A DNA stretch of 64,000 bases from Diabrotica undecimpunctata (taxonomy: Eukaryota; Arthropoda; Insecta; Coleoptera; Chrysomelidae): NCBI RefSeq assembly GCF_040954645.1, contig NC_092813.1, forward strand, positions 17,896,136-17,960,135, read 5' to 3'. Of this stretch, positions 44,001 through 55,800 are shown one piece after another. The notes beneath the pieces are model-generated. The model saw only the letters and a program-made list of their open reading frames with translations. It was not told the DNA's origin and made no database searches. Position 1 is the first letter of the stretch, and each line of letters starts with the position of its first letter. Position numbers and translations under genes: made by a program.

Positions 44001-44690
44001 GAGATAGGCGATTCGATATTTGTGGTTTTTTGATGCGTTAAAGAGATTATAATGGGGTAGTGGTCACTACCATATAAGTAGGGTAGAACGTCCCATGTTA
44101 ACGTAGTGGACAGAACTGGGTCACACAGAGAAATATCAATTGCCGATGATGTGCCATTATGTATGTTGAATTTGGTTGGTCTTTCGTCGTTAAGTAGATT
44201 CAGATTTTGGAATGTTATAACATCTTCTATAATTCGCCCTTTCGGGTTGAGTTCTGTGGAACCCCACATCGGATTGTGGCAGCTAAGATCTCCAACGATA
44301 ATTCTAGGTGAAGAAATTTTGTTCCAAAATAGCTGTTAAATCTTCTTGGGATATAGTTTGATTTGGTGGGACATACATATTACATATATATAAATCTTTT
44401 GAGGTATATTTATTGCAATAGTTATTAATTCAATATTATTTGAAGTCACTGGTAACTGTGTGCTCATGAATTTTTCATCCACGTAAATTGCTACTCTTCC
44501 ACTGGCAATGTTTTGGTTTAATCTGTTATTATAAAAACATGAATAATTACGAAAGTTATATACATGGTTTGAATTTTTGAAATTTGTTTCCTGTAGACAG
44601 ATAAATAGATGGGTGTGTTTCAGAGATAATATGTTTTAGTTTTTCAAAATGGGTGTAAAACTCATTTAAGTTCCATTGAAGCAGAGAAGT
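41064..44690 (-). pseudogene. LINE-C ORF2: endonuclease, RT, RNase H
   Basis: Minus strand. It starts near 44690 with QWNLNEFYTHFEKL, then CLQETNFKNSN, a shift, RFNIHNGTSSAIDISL and YGSDHYPIIISL, and KSLLWWTFECSQA (endonuclease, to 43659). RT pieces follow: SPGPDGIPLAFLL, YRPISLTN-like remains with several stops, and a catalytic box reading RLYADGLVLFA near 42690 (YADG, the second Asp lost). Then come IRFLGMIFDQKLSWKKH (42538-42017) and RNase H with IYTDASKSLDGVG (41852 onward). At the C-terminus, CENCQVTLCVKHILTQC ends at 41064. Clearly dead. Confidence 0.8.
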
Positions 44691-44698
44691 GAATGTAA

Positions 44699-46165
44699 TT
44701 ATTCTTTAGGGAAATTATTTATCAATGAGTCGGAATCTTCTTCCGACAATGAAGTTTTCACTGCAGGGAGAAAACCTATGTGTTTGCCAAGTTTTCGTAT
44801 TAATTTAGTGCTTTTGGTTTTCATTCTTTTGTCGATGTAGTATGGATGTAATTCCGATAGAAACTTTATACGTGCATGAAAGTCTTTTGAGTACAATTTT
44901 GTTACGCTGATTATGTCTTTTGATCCTTGTATATTTTCGAATAGATCCACTACTTGATCGAAGCTTAACAATTGCTTTTACCTTTCTACATATTCTCTAA
45001 CTGGTTCTAGTAATGTTTGCAGATTTGTTATATCATCTCTTAAGTTTTTGTCATCAGTTTTGTTTTTTTTTTCTTTAATTGAAGCTTGGGTTTTTTAAAG
45101 TTTTCTTCGGAGGGTGGCGTGATTGCATCTTCTAGGGTTCTTTTTCCGGTTGCTTTGTTCGAAGTTATTTGGGGTTCGTGAGAATTCAAATGTGTATTTT
45201 TATTTGAAGGTAAGTGTTGACTTGTTTCGGGTAAGGTTGATTTATGTTTTTGGGTATTAGAGGATGACTCAGACGATGTAGGTCTTGCGATTGTAGTGTT
45301 AACTGAAGAAGTGGTAAAATCTATAGATGTATTTTGTAGCGAGCACTGTTGGGTTTGGTTTATTGATAAATTTGGGATTGCTACTATTTGTAATGTGGTT
45401 TGAGAAGACGTAGTAAGTGTGGTGGGAGTGGTATATGAGATTGCGGGAGTATTTTCTAGATTATCTTGTTAAGTATGATTTATTGACGAATTGTGTCTCA
45501 TTTATGTTTGCATTGCACTATCATTGTAAGGCTGGTTAGAAGGTGAAATATTTGGACAATTAGCTGCCTGGTGTCCAGTTAATTTGCATTTGAAACATGT
45601 TTCGTTTTGGGCTATAAATATGCGGTATGATGATTGTTCCAACTCGATAATAAAAGATTCAGGTAGTACAAAGTTGTCTGGAAAAGGTGAAACGAAAATT
45701 TGTCTTCGGAAGCTTAGAATATGACTAAAGGCAGGATTGGTTGCTCCTATCCGTAGGTATGATATGTCTGAGAGAGGATTTAAACCTAGTTTTATTATTT
45801 CGCCATTATTAAATTAGAAGGTATGCTTGGACTTGCATTGGATAGTATTAAGCGGACTGATGGAGTTATTAATCTTCTCGCTTTTAGTATATTTCCATTT
45901 ACTATTATCTTTTTTGTTTCTCCTATGAATTTATCTACTATGTTTTTGGATGATAGATATATGCATATTCTACCGTTTGATATATGGGATACGAAAATTA
46001 TATTTTTTGGTTCTATATGCTGACTCAATCCTTCAAGATAGTCATTAATTGTACAATTCTCTAGAGTGTTAAATAGAATAGCCTGATCTCTGTTTGGGAT
46101 TAATATACTACGTGGTTGACTTACTGCTTTTGAGTATGATGCATTTTGTGGTAGCTGACATCTTT
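44699..46165 (-). pseudogene. LINE-C ORF1 (gag)
   Basis: Minus strand: QPRSILIPNRDQAILFN, PKNIIFVSHISNGRIC, ARRLITPSVRLILSNASP, a stop near 45795, then YLRIGATNPAFSHILSFRR and a CCHC knuckle CFKCKLTGHQAANC (about 45595-45560). A Ser/Thr-rich linker with several stops follows, and a C-terminal part (44971-44699) matches the end of LINE-A ORF1 in plan. The start codon is not certain. Confidence 0.7.
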
Positions 46166-46417
46166 TAAATGGATTTAAAATCCGACTAAAACCGGTGCTG
46201 TTTTACAGCTTTCGTTGTGGTACCAGTTCATGGAAATTGGATAATACTAATTGCAGTTGTTTACTTAAATATATAAATCGAAATAGATGAAAAAAGTATA
46301 TTTTATCTACTCACGATTCCAATATTCAGTATACAAATTACTTTCACTTTTATACTTAATTACTTTTAAATGTACTTCAATAATTACTATTTAACGAGCA
46401 CGATAAATTAGTGCCTA

Positions 46418-47129
46418 AGTGTAATTGCACACACACCATTTTTGGACGGCCAGCATAAAATCGGCCGATATTTTACTAGTAGCAGATGCTTGCAAATGCG
46501 CCGGATTTTTACCGGTCAAACAATTAGTTGCTTTGTTGTCGTGACACGAGGTTGTTGAATAATAATGAATCCTAAACGAGTTGTAGTTATTACATTTTTT
46601 TATCGCCGTATTAAGCGCCGTAGGATTAAACGCAAGTGGTGGATTCATCCTATCAATCAAAACAGAGAAAAGACGGGAACATTCTACACTCTTTTTGAAG
46701 AACTAACGCGTGATGGTAGTAAGTTTTTCAAACTTCTTTAGAATGTCTATTGCATCCTTTGATGAACTCCATGAGAAGTTGAAAAATGAAATCCAACATC
46801 AGAATACAAAAATAAGAAACTCTATTCATTACCAAGCACTACCAAAACTAAAATTAAAATGTACCTAAAATTTCACCGATTAGTCGAATTGGCCGATAAA
46901 AAATCGATGTGTGTGCAATACTGTATTTAGTCACGTACGCCAATACGTCCCGGTTGTGCCGGCGATACAGTGGCAGTGAACGGCCTCTCACCATTTTACC
47001 GGCATTTTACCGGCACCGATCAGCGGTCGGCCTGTGTGCAATGTCCCGTTCTTACATATGGTTCACTATTGGAATTTGGACGGCCGGTAAAAAATCGACC
47101 GTCTAAAATCGGTGTCTGTGCAATTAGCG
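46418..47129 (+). mobile_element. PIF/Harbinger deletion derivative
   Basis: It is 712 bp long, bounded by the 3-bp duplication TAA (46415-46417 and 47130-47132). Inverted ends share AATTGCACA(C/G)ACACC after four variable bases (GTGT/CGCT), then GACGG. It holds the N-terminal part of a HARBI1-like transposase. Subterminal GGCCGATAAAAAATCG and GTGTGCAAT motifs recur near 46891-47125. A TAA duplication is the PIF/Harbinger hallmark. It sits in the 5' UTR of LINE-C. Confidence 0.7.
46565..46867 (+). pseudogene. HARBI1-like transposase, N-terminal fragment
   Basis: From an ATG at 46565: MNPKRVVVITFFYRRIKRR, then KWWIHPINQNREKTGTFYTL and FEELTRDGSKFF, the typical N-terminal region of Harbinger transposases. 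A stop or frameshift occurs near 46739, after which RMSIASFDELHEKL continues in another frame to about 46867. The DDE catalytic domain is missing. Confidence 0.65.
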
Positions 47130-47133
47130 TAAA

Positions 47134-47167
47134 ACACGTCTTTCTCGCTTGCTGGTCAAACAGAATC
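47134..47167 (-). promoter_or_regulatory. LINE-C 5' end with downstream promoter element
   Basis: Read on the minus strand, the element starts GATTCTGTTTGACC at 47167, and AGACGTGT lies at +27 to +34 (47141-47134). Insect LINE promoters without TATA use RGACGTGY at about +28, so this fits an internal initiator-plus-DPE promoter. Confidence 0.5.
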
Positions 47168-47178
47168 AAATATAATGA
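47168..47178. repeat. Target-site duplication of LINE-C (right)
   Basis: AAATATAATGA, matching 40907-40917. Confidence 0.7.
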
Positions 47179-47621
47179 TTGAATATTACTTTTGTATCTA
47201 AGTTTTTAAGCTCTTTCCAACGTTGAATATAAATATCTTTACTGTTGTAGAAAATCTGTTAGAGAATCTGGAGAACCGATCCATTATAGTGGTTTTAAGA
47301 AGTAACTACCATTTTTCTACAAATTTTAACTAAATACTCTTCGGTCAGTTACATCTTTTTATCAGTTTATTTGCGAAATTAATTTGCAGTATTTATTGGT
47401 TCTTTGCGCATTATCTGTAGGACAGGAAATGCCATTGGATTTTTCTCGTTTGGTTAGAGAAATTTTCTGGATATTAATCGAAACAATTTCGAGCTGTGTT
47501 CTATAAAAATGGGAAGTGGTATGATGTTGTTTGGGCATGACGCTGTTTTGGGCAGGTATTCAATAATTTAAGAGAGTGAGATAAACCATTGAATTTTGCT
47601 CTATTAACTAGGAAAACGGAC
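47179..47621. other. Intergenic DNA with a diverged repeat
   Basis: No gene is present. The stretch about 47370-47520 (TTTATTGGTTCTTTGCGCAT, then GAAATTTTCTGGATAT) resembles 52060-52220 and 52545-52680 on the other side of LINE-D, so it looks like one unit of an old repeat array. Confidence 0.5.
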
Positions 47622-47803
47622 TTTTTTATTTTATTTTATTTATTTTTTATTTTTATTTTTATTTAAGTTGTGTATTGTTCTAGTGATTCTTCCGATACTA
47701 ATCTTGTGAGAAAGGTATGATCTTTTGCGCATAGAATTTCTGAAGCGTAGCATAGTGATATATATTGTCTTCTGACGTATAGTGGCATTTTTACTGATAG
47801 CAC

Positions 47804-50300
47804 TTAAAGGCTTCTTATTGGAGTAGTTCTAAAGTATCCAAAGATTAGTCGTAGAGATGTGGTTTGAATAACATCCAGTTTTTTTAGTTGATTTTTAATT
47901 GCTGTTTCATAACAGATGCATCCATAGACGAGTTTGCTTCTTATTAATGTCTGATATAAATTTAGAATAATTTTAGTATCTAAACCCCATCTATGATTGC
48001 ATAAACTCGTAGTAAGTTTATTCTTTGTTGACAGGATTTGATCAAATTGTTGATATGTGAAGTCCATGTGAGTTGTGAGTCAAATATTACACCCAAAAAT
48101 TTGATTTCGCGGATTTGTTTCAGAGAATGACCATTTAGATAAAAGTTTAAGTTGTATTCTACTCTTCTTTTGTCAAACATTATTACTTTGGTCTTCTTAG
48201 TTAAAAAAGTTAAACCAGTCTCTAAAGACCACATTTTTAAATTGTTTAATGTTCTCTGTAAAATTTGCGTAGCTAATTCTATTTTTACTTTTAACATATA
48301 TAACTAGATCATCAGCAAAACGATTAGCTTTTACGGGAAGCCTTATGTAGTTTGTTATATTATTTATTGCGATTAAGAATAATAGTGGACTTAAGGCCGA
48401 TCCTTGAGGAATTCCATTATGGAGTGATTTCGATGTTGAAATGAATCCATTAATTTTTACTTGTATGGACCTGTTTTGAAGAATGTTTTTGGTGAAAGTG
48501 AGAAAGTTACCATCTATTTCCAGTTTTTTATAATTTTGAGGATATATTGCGTCCATGTTGTGTCGAAAGTTTTTTTGATGTCAAAAAATATCGCGATTAT
48601 TTTTTATTGATTTGTAAATCCTTTATGAATTTCGGATTCTAGTGCAACAATGTTATCAGCTATCGATCTGTCTGACCGGTATCCGCTTTGTATTGGAGTA
48701 AGAAGTTTTTTTTTCCAAGTGCCATTTGAGTCTTTTATTCAATATTCTCTCCATAGCTTTGGAAATGTTACTGGTGACAGATATTGGAAGATAGGAGGAT
48801 GGTAAGTTTTATGGCTTATTCATTTTAAAAAAGGAATTATGATTGCTTGATGCCACATTGAAAGAAACGTTTTATTTGTGTAAATATTGTTAAAGATATT
48901 AACTAAAATTTTTTCTACTGTTTTAGTTAGTTTCTCAATAAATATTGTTGGAATATCATCAGGTCCTGCAGAAGTTTTTTGAGCATTTCCTAGGCTTTCG
49001 TTTAACTCATCTAGTGTAATCGATATATTGAGAGGACATAAAATATTTTCTATTTTAATTTGTGACAATTCGGTTTTTTCTTTGTGTTTTAAAAATGTAG
49101 AGTTGTATTGATCATTGCTCGAATATAGTTGATAGTGATCAGCTAAGATTTCTACAATTTCTAGTTTATATTACCTAATTAAGTTACCTGTAGCAATGGT
49201 GTCGATATGATTAATTTTGGTTGAGCCTTTTATTTTCCTTATTTTCTGCCAAATATCACTTATCGTTGTAGATGAATTTATTGATGAGACATTATTGGCC
49301 CAGCTTTCTTTTTTAGATTTCTGGATTAGAAATCTGGATCTGGCTACCCAACGCTCTGAATCTAGCTAAGTTAGTTTCCGAATTGTGTTTTTTCAATATA
49401 TTTAAGGAGTGTTTTGTTTGTTTCAAAGAAATTTCTATTTCGATATTCCACCAGGGTAGAGGTGTTTTTGTGGTAGTTTTAGTTTTTCCAATCGCTTCTC
49501 TGGCTGAATCTATTAGGATATCATTAAAATTTGTTATTGTGATGTTAATACCTTCTAATATTTTGAAGTCTTCCATTCGTTCAGTTAATAAACTGGTGTA
49601 CTTTTTCCAGTCCGCTGATTTTAATTTCCATGTTTTATATGGTTTTGTATTAATTCTTGTGTCTTTAATATGAGTAATCAAAATTGATAGATGGTCTCTT
49701 TCAAATAAGTGTGAAAGTGTATTCCACTCAAGTAGTGGTGCTAAAGTTGAATTACTGAGTGATAAATCGATGGTTGAAAATTTGCCATTGTATGAGTTGA
49801 AACGGGTGGGCATTCCTGTGTTTAATAGCACTAGTTTTAGGTTGTTAATTATTTCTAATAGAGTTTTGCCATTTTTGTCAGTTTTCGCAGATCTCAAGAT
49901 TCATTATGACAATTTGTGTCAGCAAGAATTAATTTAGGAGATGGAATTTGTTCTATTACTTTTTGTAGTTCTAGGAGTATGGATTCTTCCGGAAGTGGTA
50001 AATATACACTACAAATGTTAATTTTGAAATGATGAACTATTGAGACTGCAACATCTTCTAGATTTGTATCTAACGGAATTTCTTTGGACTCGACCTTAGA
50101 TTTCACAAAGATACCAACACCACCGCTAGCTATTTGCTGCACCGGTCTATTTTTGATGTATGGTGTATAGTTTTTCAATTTTACATTATTAATAAAAAGT
50201 TGTGTTTCTTGTAAACATATTACTAAAGGTTGAAATTCATTGATTAATATTTTTAAGTTTTCGATAGAGCTCTAAAAGCCATTCAAATTCCATTATACTA
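47804..50300 (-). pseudogene. LINE-D ORF2: endonuclease and RT, C-terminally deleted
   Basis: Minus strand: ASGGVGIFVKSKVESKE, LILADTNCHNES (50178-49894), RFNSYNGKFSTIDLSLSN and PLPWWNIEI (49897-49313). RT: SAGPDDIPTIFIEKL, MWHQAIIIPFLK, a gap with stops (48820-48560), NGIPQGSALSPLLFLIAIN, the catalytic box NRFADDLVIYV (FADD, about 48320) and IKFLGVIFDSQLTWTSH. It ends at FRTTPIRSL (47804) with only a short remnant before the tail. Frameshifts occur at about 49895, 49320, 48560, 48250 and 48020. Confidence 0.75.
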
Positions 50301-50309
50301 TGAATTTGG

Positions 50310-51310
50310 TTATTGGATAGAGTTGCCGTCGCTTTCTTCCTCAGTAATAGAAGAGTTGTCTGTTCCATGTATCTTTTTTAGGAGTCTTAAAATGTTGTTT
50401 TTCATACGTCGGTCGTTGGTGTTTGTGTGTACCATTTGCAATTCAGCGCTAAGTCCTTCTAGGTCATTTGTATAATCCTCTGCTACGTTTTCAGGAAACT
50501 TTGAACCTATAGCATTTGTAATATAGTCGCATAGTTCTGTATATTTTAGTGTGTAAGGAGTTGTATTACTGGATAGTGATTCGGGTAGGCTTTGTGAGTT
50601 GGAGGAGGTATTTAGTGGTGGTCTGATTAAAGAGAGTACTGGATTGATGAGCAGTTGGGGTTTCTGATTAAGAGGTGTTTTATTTATTGGATAATTTTCT
50701 GTTTCAGAAATATTAACATTTATAGATTGAGATAGCTGGTCAATATTTTGTATATTAATTGGTTCGATAGTGCAGTTTTCGTCTTTGTGTTCTGTGGTAT
50801 TACATTTAGAGCAATTTAGGCCATCTAAGGAAAGATAAATTCTGTAGGAGGTATAGTCATGAGATATTAGAAGTGAATTTGGGATAGGATTATTAGTTGT
50901 TGGAGCAACAAATATTTGACGCGTAAAGCTTAATATATGATTGTAATCAGATTCAGGCATGCCAACTTTTAAAAATGTTATTTTATAACTTCTCCGATAA
51001 GAGTGTTTGGAATACTGGGGCAGACATTTGATATCAGTAGTCTGCTCGCAGGAGTAATTAATCTTCTAATTTCTATGTCGTTTCCTTGTATTGAAAGGGA
51101 TTTGTGATTATGTAGTAATTTTTCTAAGATTGTAGTGTTACTGAGATAAATGCATACTCTGTTATTTGAGATTTTGAACTCGAAGATGATATTTTTTGGT
51201 TGCACTAAAGTTGCTATTGCTGTTATGTATTCATGTATTTTTATATCCGGTACTGATGACAAAACAATCGCTTGTTCTTTGGATGGAAAGTTAAAAGTTG
51301 CTTACGGCAT
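50310..51310 (-). pseudogene. LINE-D ORF1 (gag)
   Basis: Minus strand: FPSKEQAIVLSS, PKNIIFEFKISNNRVCIYL, RRLITPASRLLISN (to 50978), then a shift and DYNHILSFTRQIF, a CCHC knuckle CSKCNTTEHKDENC, a Ser/Asn-rich linker, and a C-terminal helical region (LSAELQMVHTNTNDRRMK) ending EEESDGNSIQ at 50310. One frameshift near 50970. Confidence 0.75.
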
Positions 51311-51340
51311 TAGAGTAAGTTGATGTTAAAGAAGAGGTTG

Positions 51341-52706
51341 GTGCTAAATATATGTTAATAATAGTTTGGTGATTACTAAGTCAGTTTTTAAATTTTTATT
51401 AATTTTTAATTTTTATTTTCTTCATTTAACAGTATTAATACTAGAGCCGCTACTGACTTAAGGTAATTAAGCCGGATTTTTGGAGTTTTATTTAAAATAA
51501 AAATGGATCTTCTGGTGTTTAGTTTTCAATAAAATCCTTTAAATGGTTTTATCTGGATCAAATAAAAATTGTACTTAACAATTTTTTTCTTGTGTAATTA
51601 GAAAAACACTTTAATTTCACTCTTGTATTGTATAAGTACAAACTTGTATTTCAATTTTTGGTATAAACCAACAAAAAACACGTTTTATTCGGAGCTGAAA
51701 TTTATCGACACTTTTCTAATTGGTACAAAATAAAAGTCTTATTAAGTTTATTTGCTCAGTAGAAAAGAGTTTCCACACCTCAAAATCAACGATTAATTGT
51801 AATTCTAGACATAAATGTTAAGTTCTAGATATAATTTATATTAGAGAAGTTATTTTGATTTTTGTAATTGGTATTGCCATTTCAAATACGACAGAAACAA
51901 ATAATAATTTTTAAATTTCCGATTTTTTTTTGCTTTTATTGTTGTTACAAATCTGTTCACTAACTGAACCATAACAATATTTAAAAAAATATATATTTTT
52001 TTCGTTTTTAGCTATTTCAGCTACTTGTCGGCCAGCTATTCTTTTCTACATTTATAGCAGTTAATTTGCAGAGTTAGTTTTCAGAATTTATTGGTTTCCT
52101 TGGTCACTATTTGCACGTAAGAAAAAATAAGAAAAAACCAATGCATTTTGCTCCTTTGACTAAGAAAATTTCATGGATAGAAATAACAATTTCGCGCTCT
52201 CTTTTATGGAAGTGGTAATATAAATGTGTCTACTTACTCGAGTTTATATTGTTGGTTTGGTAGAATGTCTTTCCAGTAAGACTTGCAATAATAATTGCAA
52301 TTTAACTTGGTACGTTTTTTCTAAAATTTCATAGATGTGTTTATTACAGTCACAAATCTGTTCAGTAACTGAACCATAGTATAGTACCTTAGAAATAGAA
52401 TTCTATTTTTTTTTGTTTTTACCTATTGTTCAGCCAGTTTGTGTCCTTTGGCTCATTTATTTATTACAAACTCGTATTTCAGCAGCAATTTCGTAGCAAT
52501 TTCAGATACTTGTCGGCCAGCTGTACCTTTTTAGCAGTTACAGTCAGTTTGCACAGAATTTATTGATTTCCTTGGACACTATTTGCACGTAGGAAAAAGC
52601 CAATGCATTTTGCTAGTTTGGCTAGGAAAATTTCATGGATAAAAATCAGCAATTTCCTGCTGTATTGTATTGAACTGGTAATATAAACTTGTATATTATA
52701 GTTATA
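51341..52706. repeat. AT-rich DNA with two units of a diverged ~400-bp tandem repeat
   Basis: Units begin near 51945 and 52345. Each has CACAAATCTGTTCA(C/G)TAACTGAACCAT-like sequence, then an A/T-rich part, CTACTTGTCGGCCAGCT, TTTATTG(G/A)TTTCCTTGG and CCAATGCATTTTGCT. Unit similarity is only moderate. The first 600 bp (51341-51940) show nothing I recognise. No gene. Confidence 0.5.
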
Positions 52707-52850
52707 TAGTTTTTTGAACTCTCTATTTCCACTACTTTTTCTTCTTTATAGCACTATCTCCATTCCTTGCCATCTACTGTAATTTTATTGTATCCTATTT
52801 TGACCATTTTTCCATTTTCCCTCATTTCTCTTGCTTCATCTCTTAAAGCA

Positions 52851-53558
52851 TTAATTTTCTCTCTCTCTCTCTCCTTTTGTGAGGTCCTCTGTAATCAATA
52901 TTTTTTTGGTCTTCACATTCTTAAGTTTGTATTTGTTTCTTAAGATTGTTGTTTTTTCTTCTTTGCTTTCTAGTTTAATTAAGCATGTTTTTGTGCCTAT
53001 TTTTTGTGCTCTTTTAATATTAGTTTTGACTTCAAGATGATTTTCTAACATAGTAGTCATTCCTTCTTTCAATGTTTTTTGGTCTTCATTGTCTATTATT
53101 GCTCCACTAATGATTATATTCTTCTTTCTTTTTTCTGTATCTAATCTTTCCAATGAGTGTTTTAGATCATTTAATTCTTCCGTTATCTTTTTGTTATCGG
53201 TTTTGGTTAGTTCGTTTTCTCTTTTCAGTTCTTCTTTCTCTTTTGTCCATTCTTCCTTCACCCTTTCTATTTCCAGCTTTATGATTTTTATTTCTTCATG
53301 ATTTAGTTTTATCTCTTCTTTAACTTCATTTATATATCTTCTGATCTCCTTATTTTCTTCCTTCATTTCTGTTTTCAGCTCTTTTATTTCCGTTTTAATC
53401 TCTTTATTTATTTCTTCTAGTAGTTTCTTTAGTTCTTTCATTTCGCGATTTTTTATGTTATCCTTTGGAGGTGTTCTTAACGTATCTTTGATTCTTTTGA
53501 AGGCTTCCTCCACGTCGGATGAGTTATCGTGTTCTGGTTTATTTCTTTTGCTGTTCAT
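52851..53558 (-). pseudogene. RTE ORF1, second copy
   Basis: Minus-strand 235-residue frame identical in almost all residues to the copy at 20959-21663: coiled coil, then the RRM-like KKNIIISGA region. It differs by Glu-to-Lys changes near the end (CLIKLESKEEK) and one AG unit. ORF2 is missing because the duplication starts just downstream. Confidence 0.8.
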
Positions 53559-54036
53559 TCGATTTTGTTACCTTCTATATTAATATATATTTTCTATATT
53601 AATATACACTAATATAGTATTTTCCTATATTAATTAAACTTTTTTATTACAATAACAATTAATTTTATTATTTTAATTTAATTTAATTCTAATCGTAACT
53701 TTAAACTAATTTATTCTAAGGCAAGAAACCAAAAAACGCGTAGAAATGCCTAAGCAGGTCGACCCCTCTGACTTAAAACATTCGCCAAAACCAGTTTTTT
53801 TAATCTTTCACACAATTATTTATTTGCTCAAAACTTGTTAAAATTATTTAAAATGGTTATATCTTACTTGTCTGATGGTATTTCTTTTATTTACTACTAT
53901 CACCTGTATGCACTTAACTTTTAACTCTTATTTTTGAACTTTGTTGAATTGTCTAACTTGTAATTCCCCAATTATTTGAAATTTATTACGAAGTGAAAAT
54001 CAACGAAACTACCGTGTCACTTGCAGGACCGTCTCT

Positions 54037-55532
54037 CCCAATATATTAACATAATTCGAATTTTGAAAATTACTTGAAATGCCTAGAGACTTTTTAGGTG
54101 TCAAATAACACCACCATCTGTTATACCACGGGAAATTACAATACATTCTACAAATAATGAAAAGGAATTTTTACTAGAACCATTAAATATTACCGAATTA
54201 GAGTATGCACTCAAAAACAGAAATAATTCAAGTCCAGGATTGGATAATATTAAATATCCTATGATTCAGTTTCTTCCAAAAATTGCTAAACTATTTTTAT
54301 TGGATATATTCAATGACATTATTATCAATAATTCAGTTATTCATGCATTTAAAGATGTAATTATTATTCCTATTCTCAAACCAGGAAAGAATCCCAATTT
54401 ATCTGAGTCATACAGACCCATTTCCCTGATGTCTTGTTTACTAAAAACATTAGAACGAATGATCAAACATAGACTGGAATGGTACTTAGATAAGAAGAAA
54501 TTACTTCCAGACCTTCAATTTGGATACAAAAAAGGATGTGGTACTATAGATGCTCTTGCTACATTAGTAACGGACATTCAGGATATATTTTCCAATAATA
54601 CATACCTACCCACAATATTTTTGGACATACAAGGTGCTTATAACAACGTTTGTCTGGACATCCTTATGGAAAAAATGATTAGAAATTTTCATATACCAGC
54701 TACATTAGTGAAAACCATTATCAACTTTTACACCTGCAGAAAAATTTATTTGAGATCAAATAACAATAAACTTATAGGTCCTCGATATAACAACCTAGGA
54801 CTTCCACAAGAGTTAGTTTTGAGCCCTTTATTATTTAATCTATATACATCTGATTTGCAAAATGTCTCCCTAGTAAATAACAGTCTTAATATAATACAAT
54901 ATGCTGATGTTAACAGTGAACAGTCGGAAATATAATTTCTGTTCTTCAATTAAATACTTAGGGATGATTCTTGACCGTAAATTAACTTGGAAGTTACACA
55001 TTGACTTCATGTTAAATAGATGTAATAAGGGATTAAATTTCCTTAAAGCAATTTCTAAAACTTGGTGGGGAGCCGATGCAGAAACTGCGTTACTTTTTTA
55101 TCGATCGTACATAAGATCAATCATAGATTATGGATGTGTTTTGTATGGTTCAGCAGCTAAGTATATCTTGAGGAAAATAGACGTATTTCAAAATACAATA
55201 TTACGTATTTGCCTAGGTACTATGAAATCAACTTCAACCAATTCGTTATATGTTGAAGCACTAGAATTTCCACTTAAATATAGAAGAGAATGTCACAGTC
55301 AAAAATTTCTGATTGATATTCGTCATAGAAACCTCTCTCTTTACTGCAGTATTACCAAACTTAATAATGCAGATTTAACAAATAAATATTGGATCCACAA
55401 AAATTCTCCTCCACTTTGTGACGCTTCTAGAACTCTCTCAAATTGCAATAACACCAACTCATACACATCTGATAATTCAAAATTTGAAGAATTTTATGCT
55501 TTTTTGCAACCTATTACGGTAATTAAACCAAG
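54037..55532 (+). pseudogene. LINE-B reverse transcriptase, second copy
   Basis: It starts after CAATATATTAAC near 54038. It has the same motifs as 22205-23472, including the same loss after QYAD, so that lesion predates the duplication. This copy keeps WWGADAETALLFYRSYIRS (about 55062-55118) and a longer thumb/C-terminal frame (54901-55626, which reads into the LTR). Loss of the catalytic core makes it non-functional. Confidence 0.75.
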
Positions 55533-55737
55533 TGGAGAAAACTTAAATCAACATGGCCACATGGTGTTCCAGCCAACTGCGAGAAGTCAACTACAAGAAG
55601 CCCTCTCTCTGCTAGCGGCCGTCTGACGTCCCGCATTGAAGACATTACAGTCCATTATTATTTCATGTATTAAAATGTTAATTTCAATTGTAATTAAGTT
55701 CAATAAAACAGTGTAACTAATTCAAGTCATTTCAACA
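55533..55737 (+). repeat. BEL 5' LTR, second copy
   Basis: 205 bp, TGGAGAAAAC to TTCAACA, in the same LINE-B context as 23473-23677, followed by the same putative primer-binding site. No BEL coding part follows in this copy. Confidence 0.8.
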
Positions 55738-55800
55738 TATATTTTTGGTCCGTCCGAGCCCCATGGATAAAAGATTGCGATAATATTTATGCAAAAACAA

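Larger units (their letters stand above)
40918..47167 (-). mobile_element. LINE-C: I-clade LINE, degraded, with Harbinger insert in its 5' UTR
   Basis: On the minus strand: 5' end at 47167, 5' UTR (holding a 712-bp Harbinger element), ORF1, ORF2 (endonuclease, RT, RNase H), a conserved 3' hairpin (40939-40964) and an A-rich tail. The 11-bp duplication on both sides fixes the ends. It is the same family group as LINE-A by ORF1 and ORF2 motifs. It has many stops and shifts. Confidence 0.8.
47622..51340 (-). mobile_element. LINE-D: I-clade LINE lacking the RNase H end
   Basis: On the minus strand, ORF1 (about 51310-50310) is followed by ORF2 with endonuclease and RT (about 50300-47804), then directly by an A-rich tail of TAAAA units (47675-47622). 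Relative to LINE-A, the RNase H, C-terminal Cys/His motif and 3' hairpin are gone. The 5' limit near 51340 is approximate. No target duplication was found. Confidence 0.75.
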
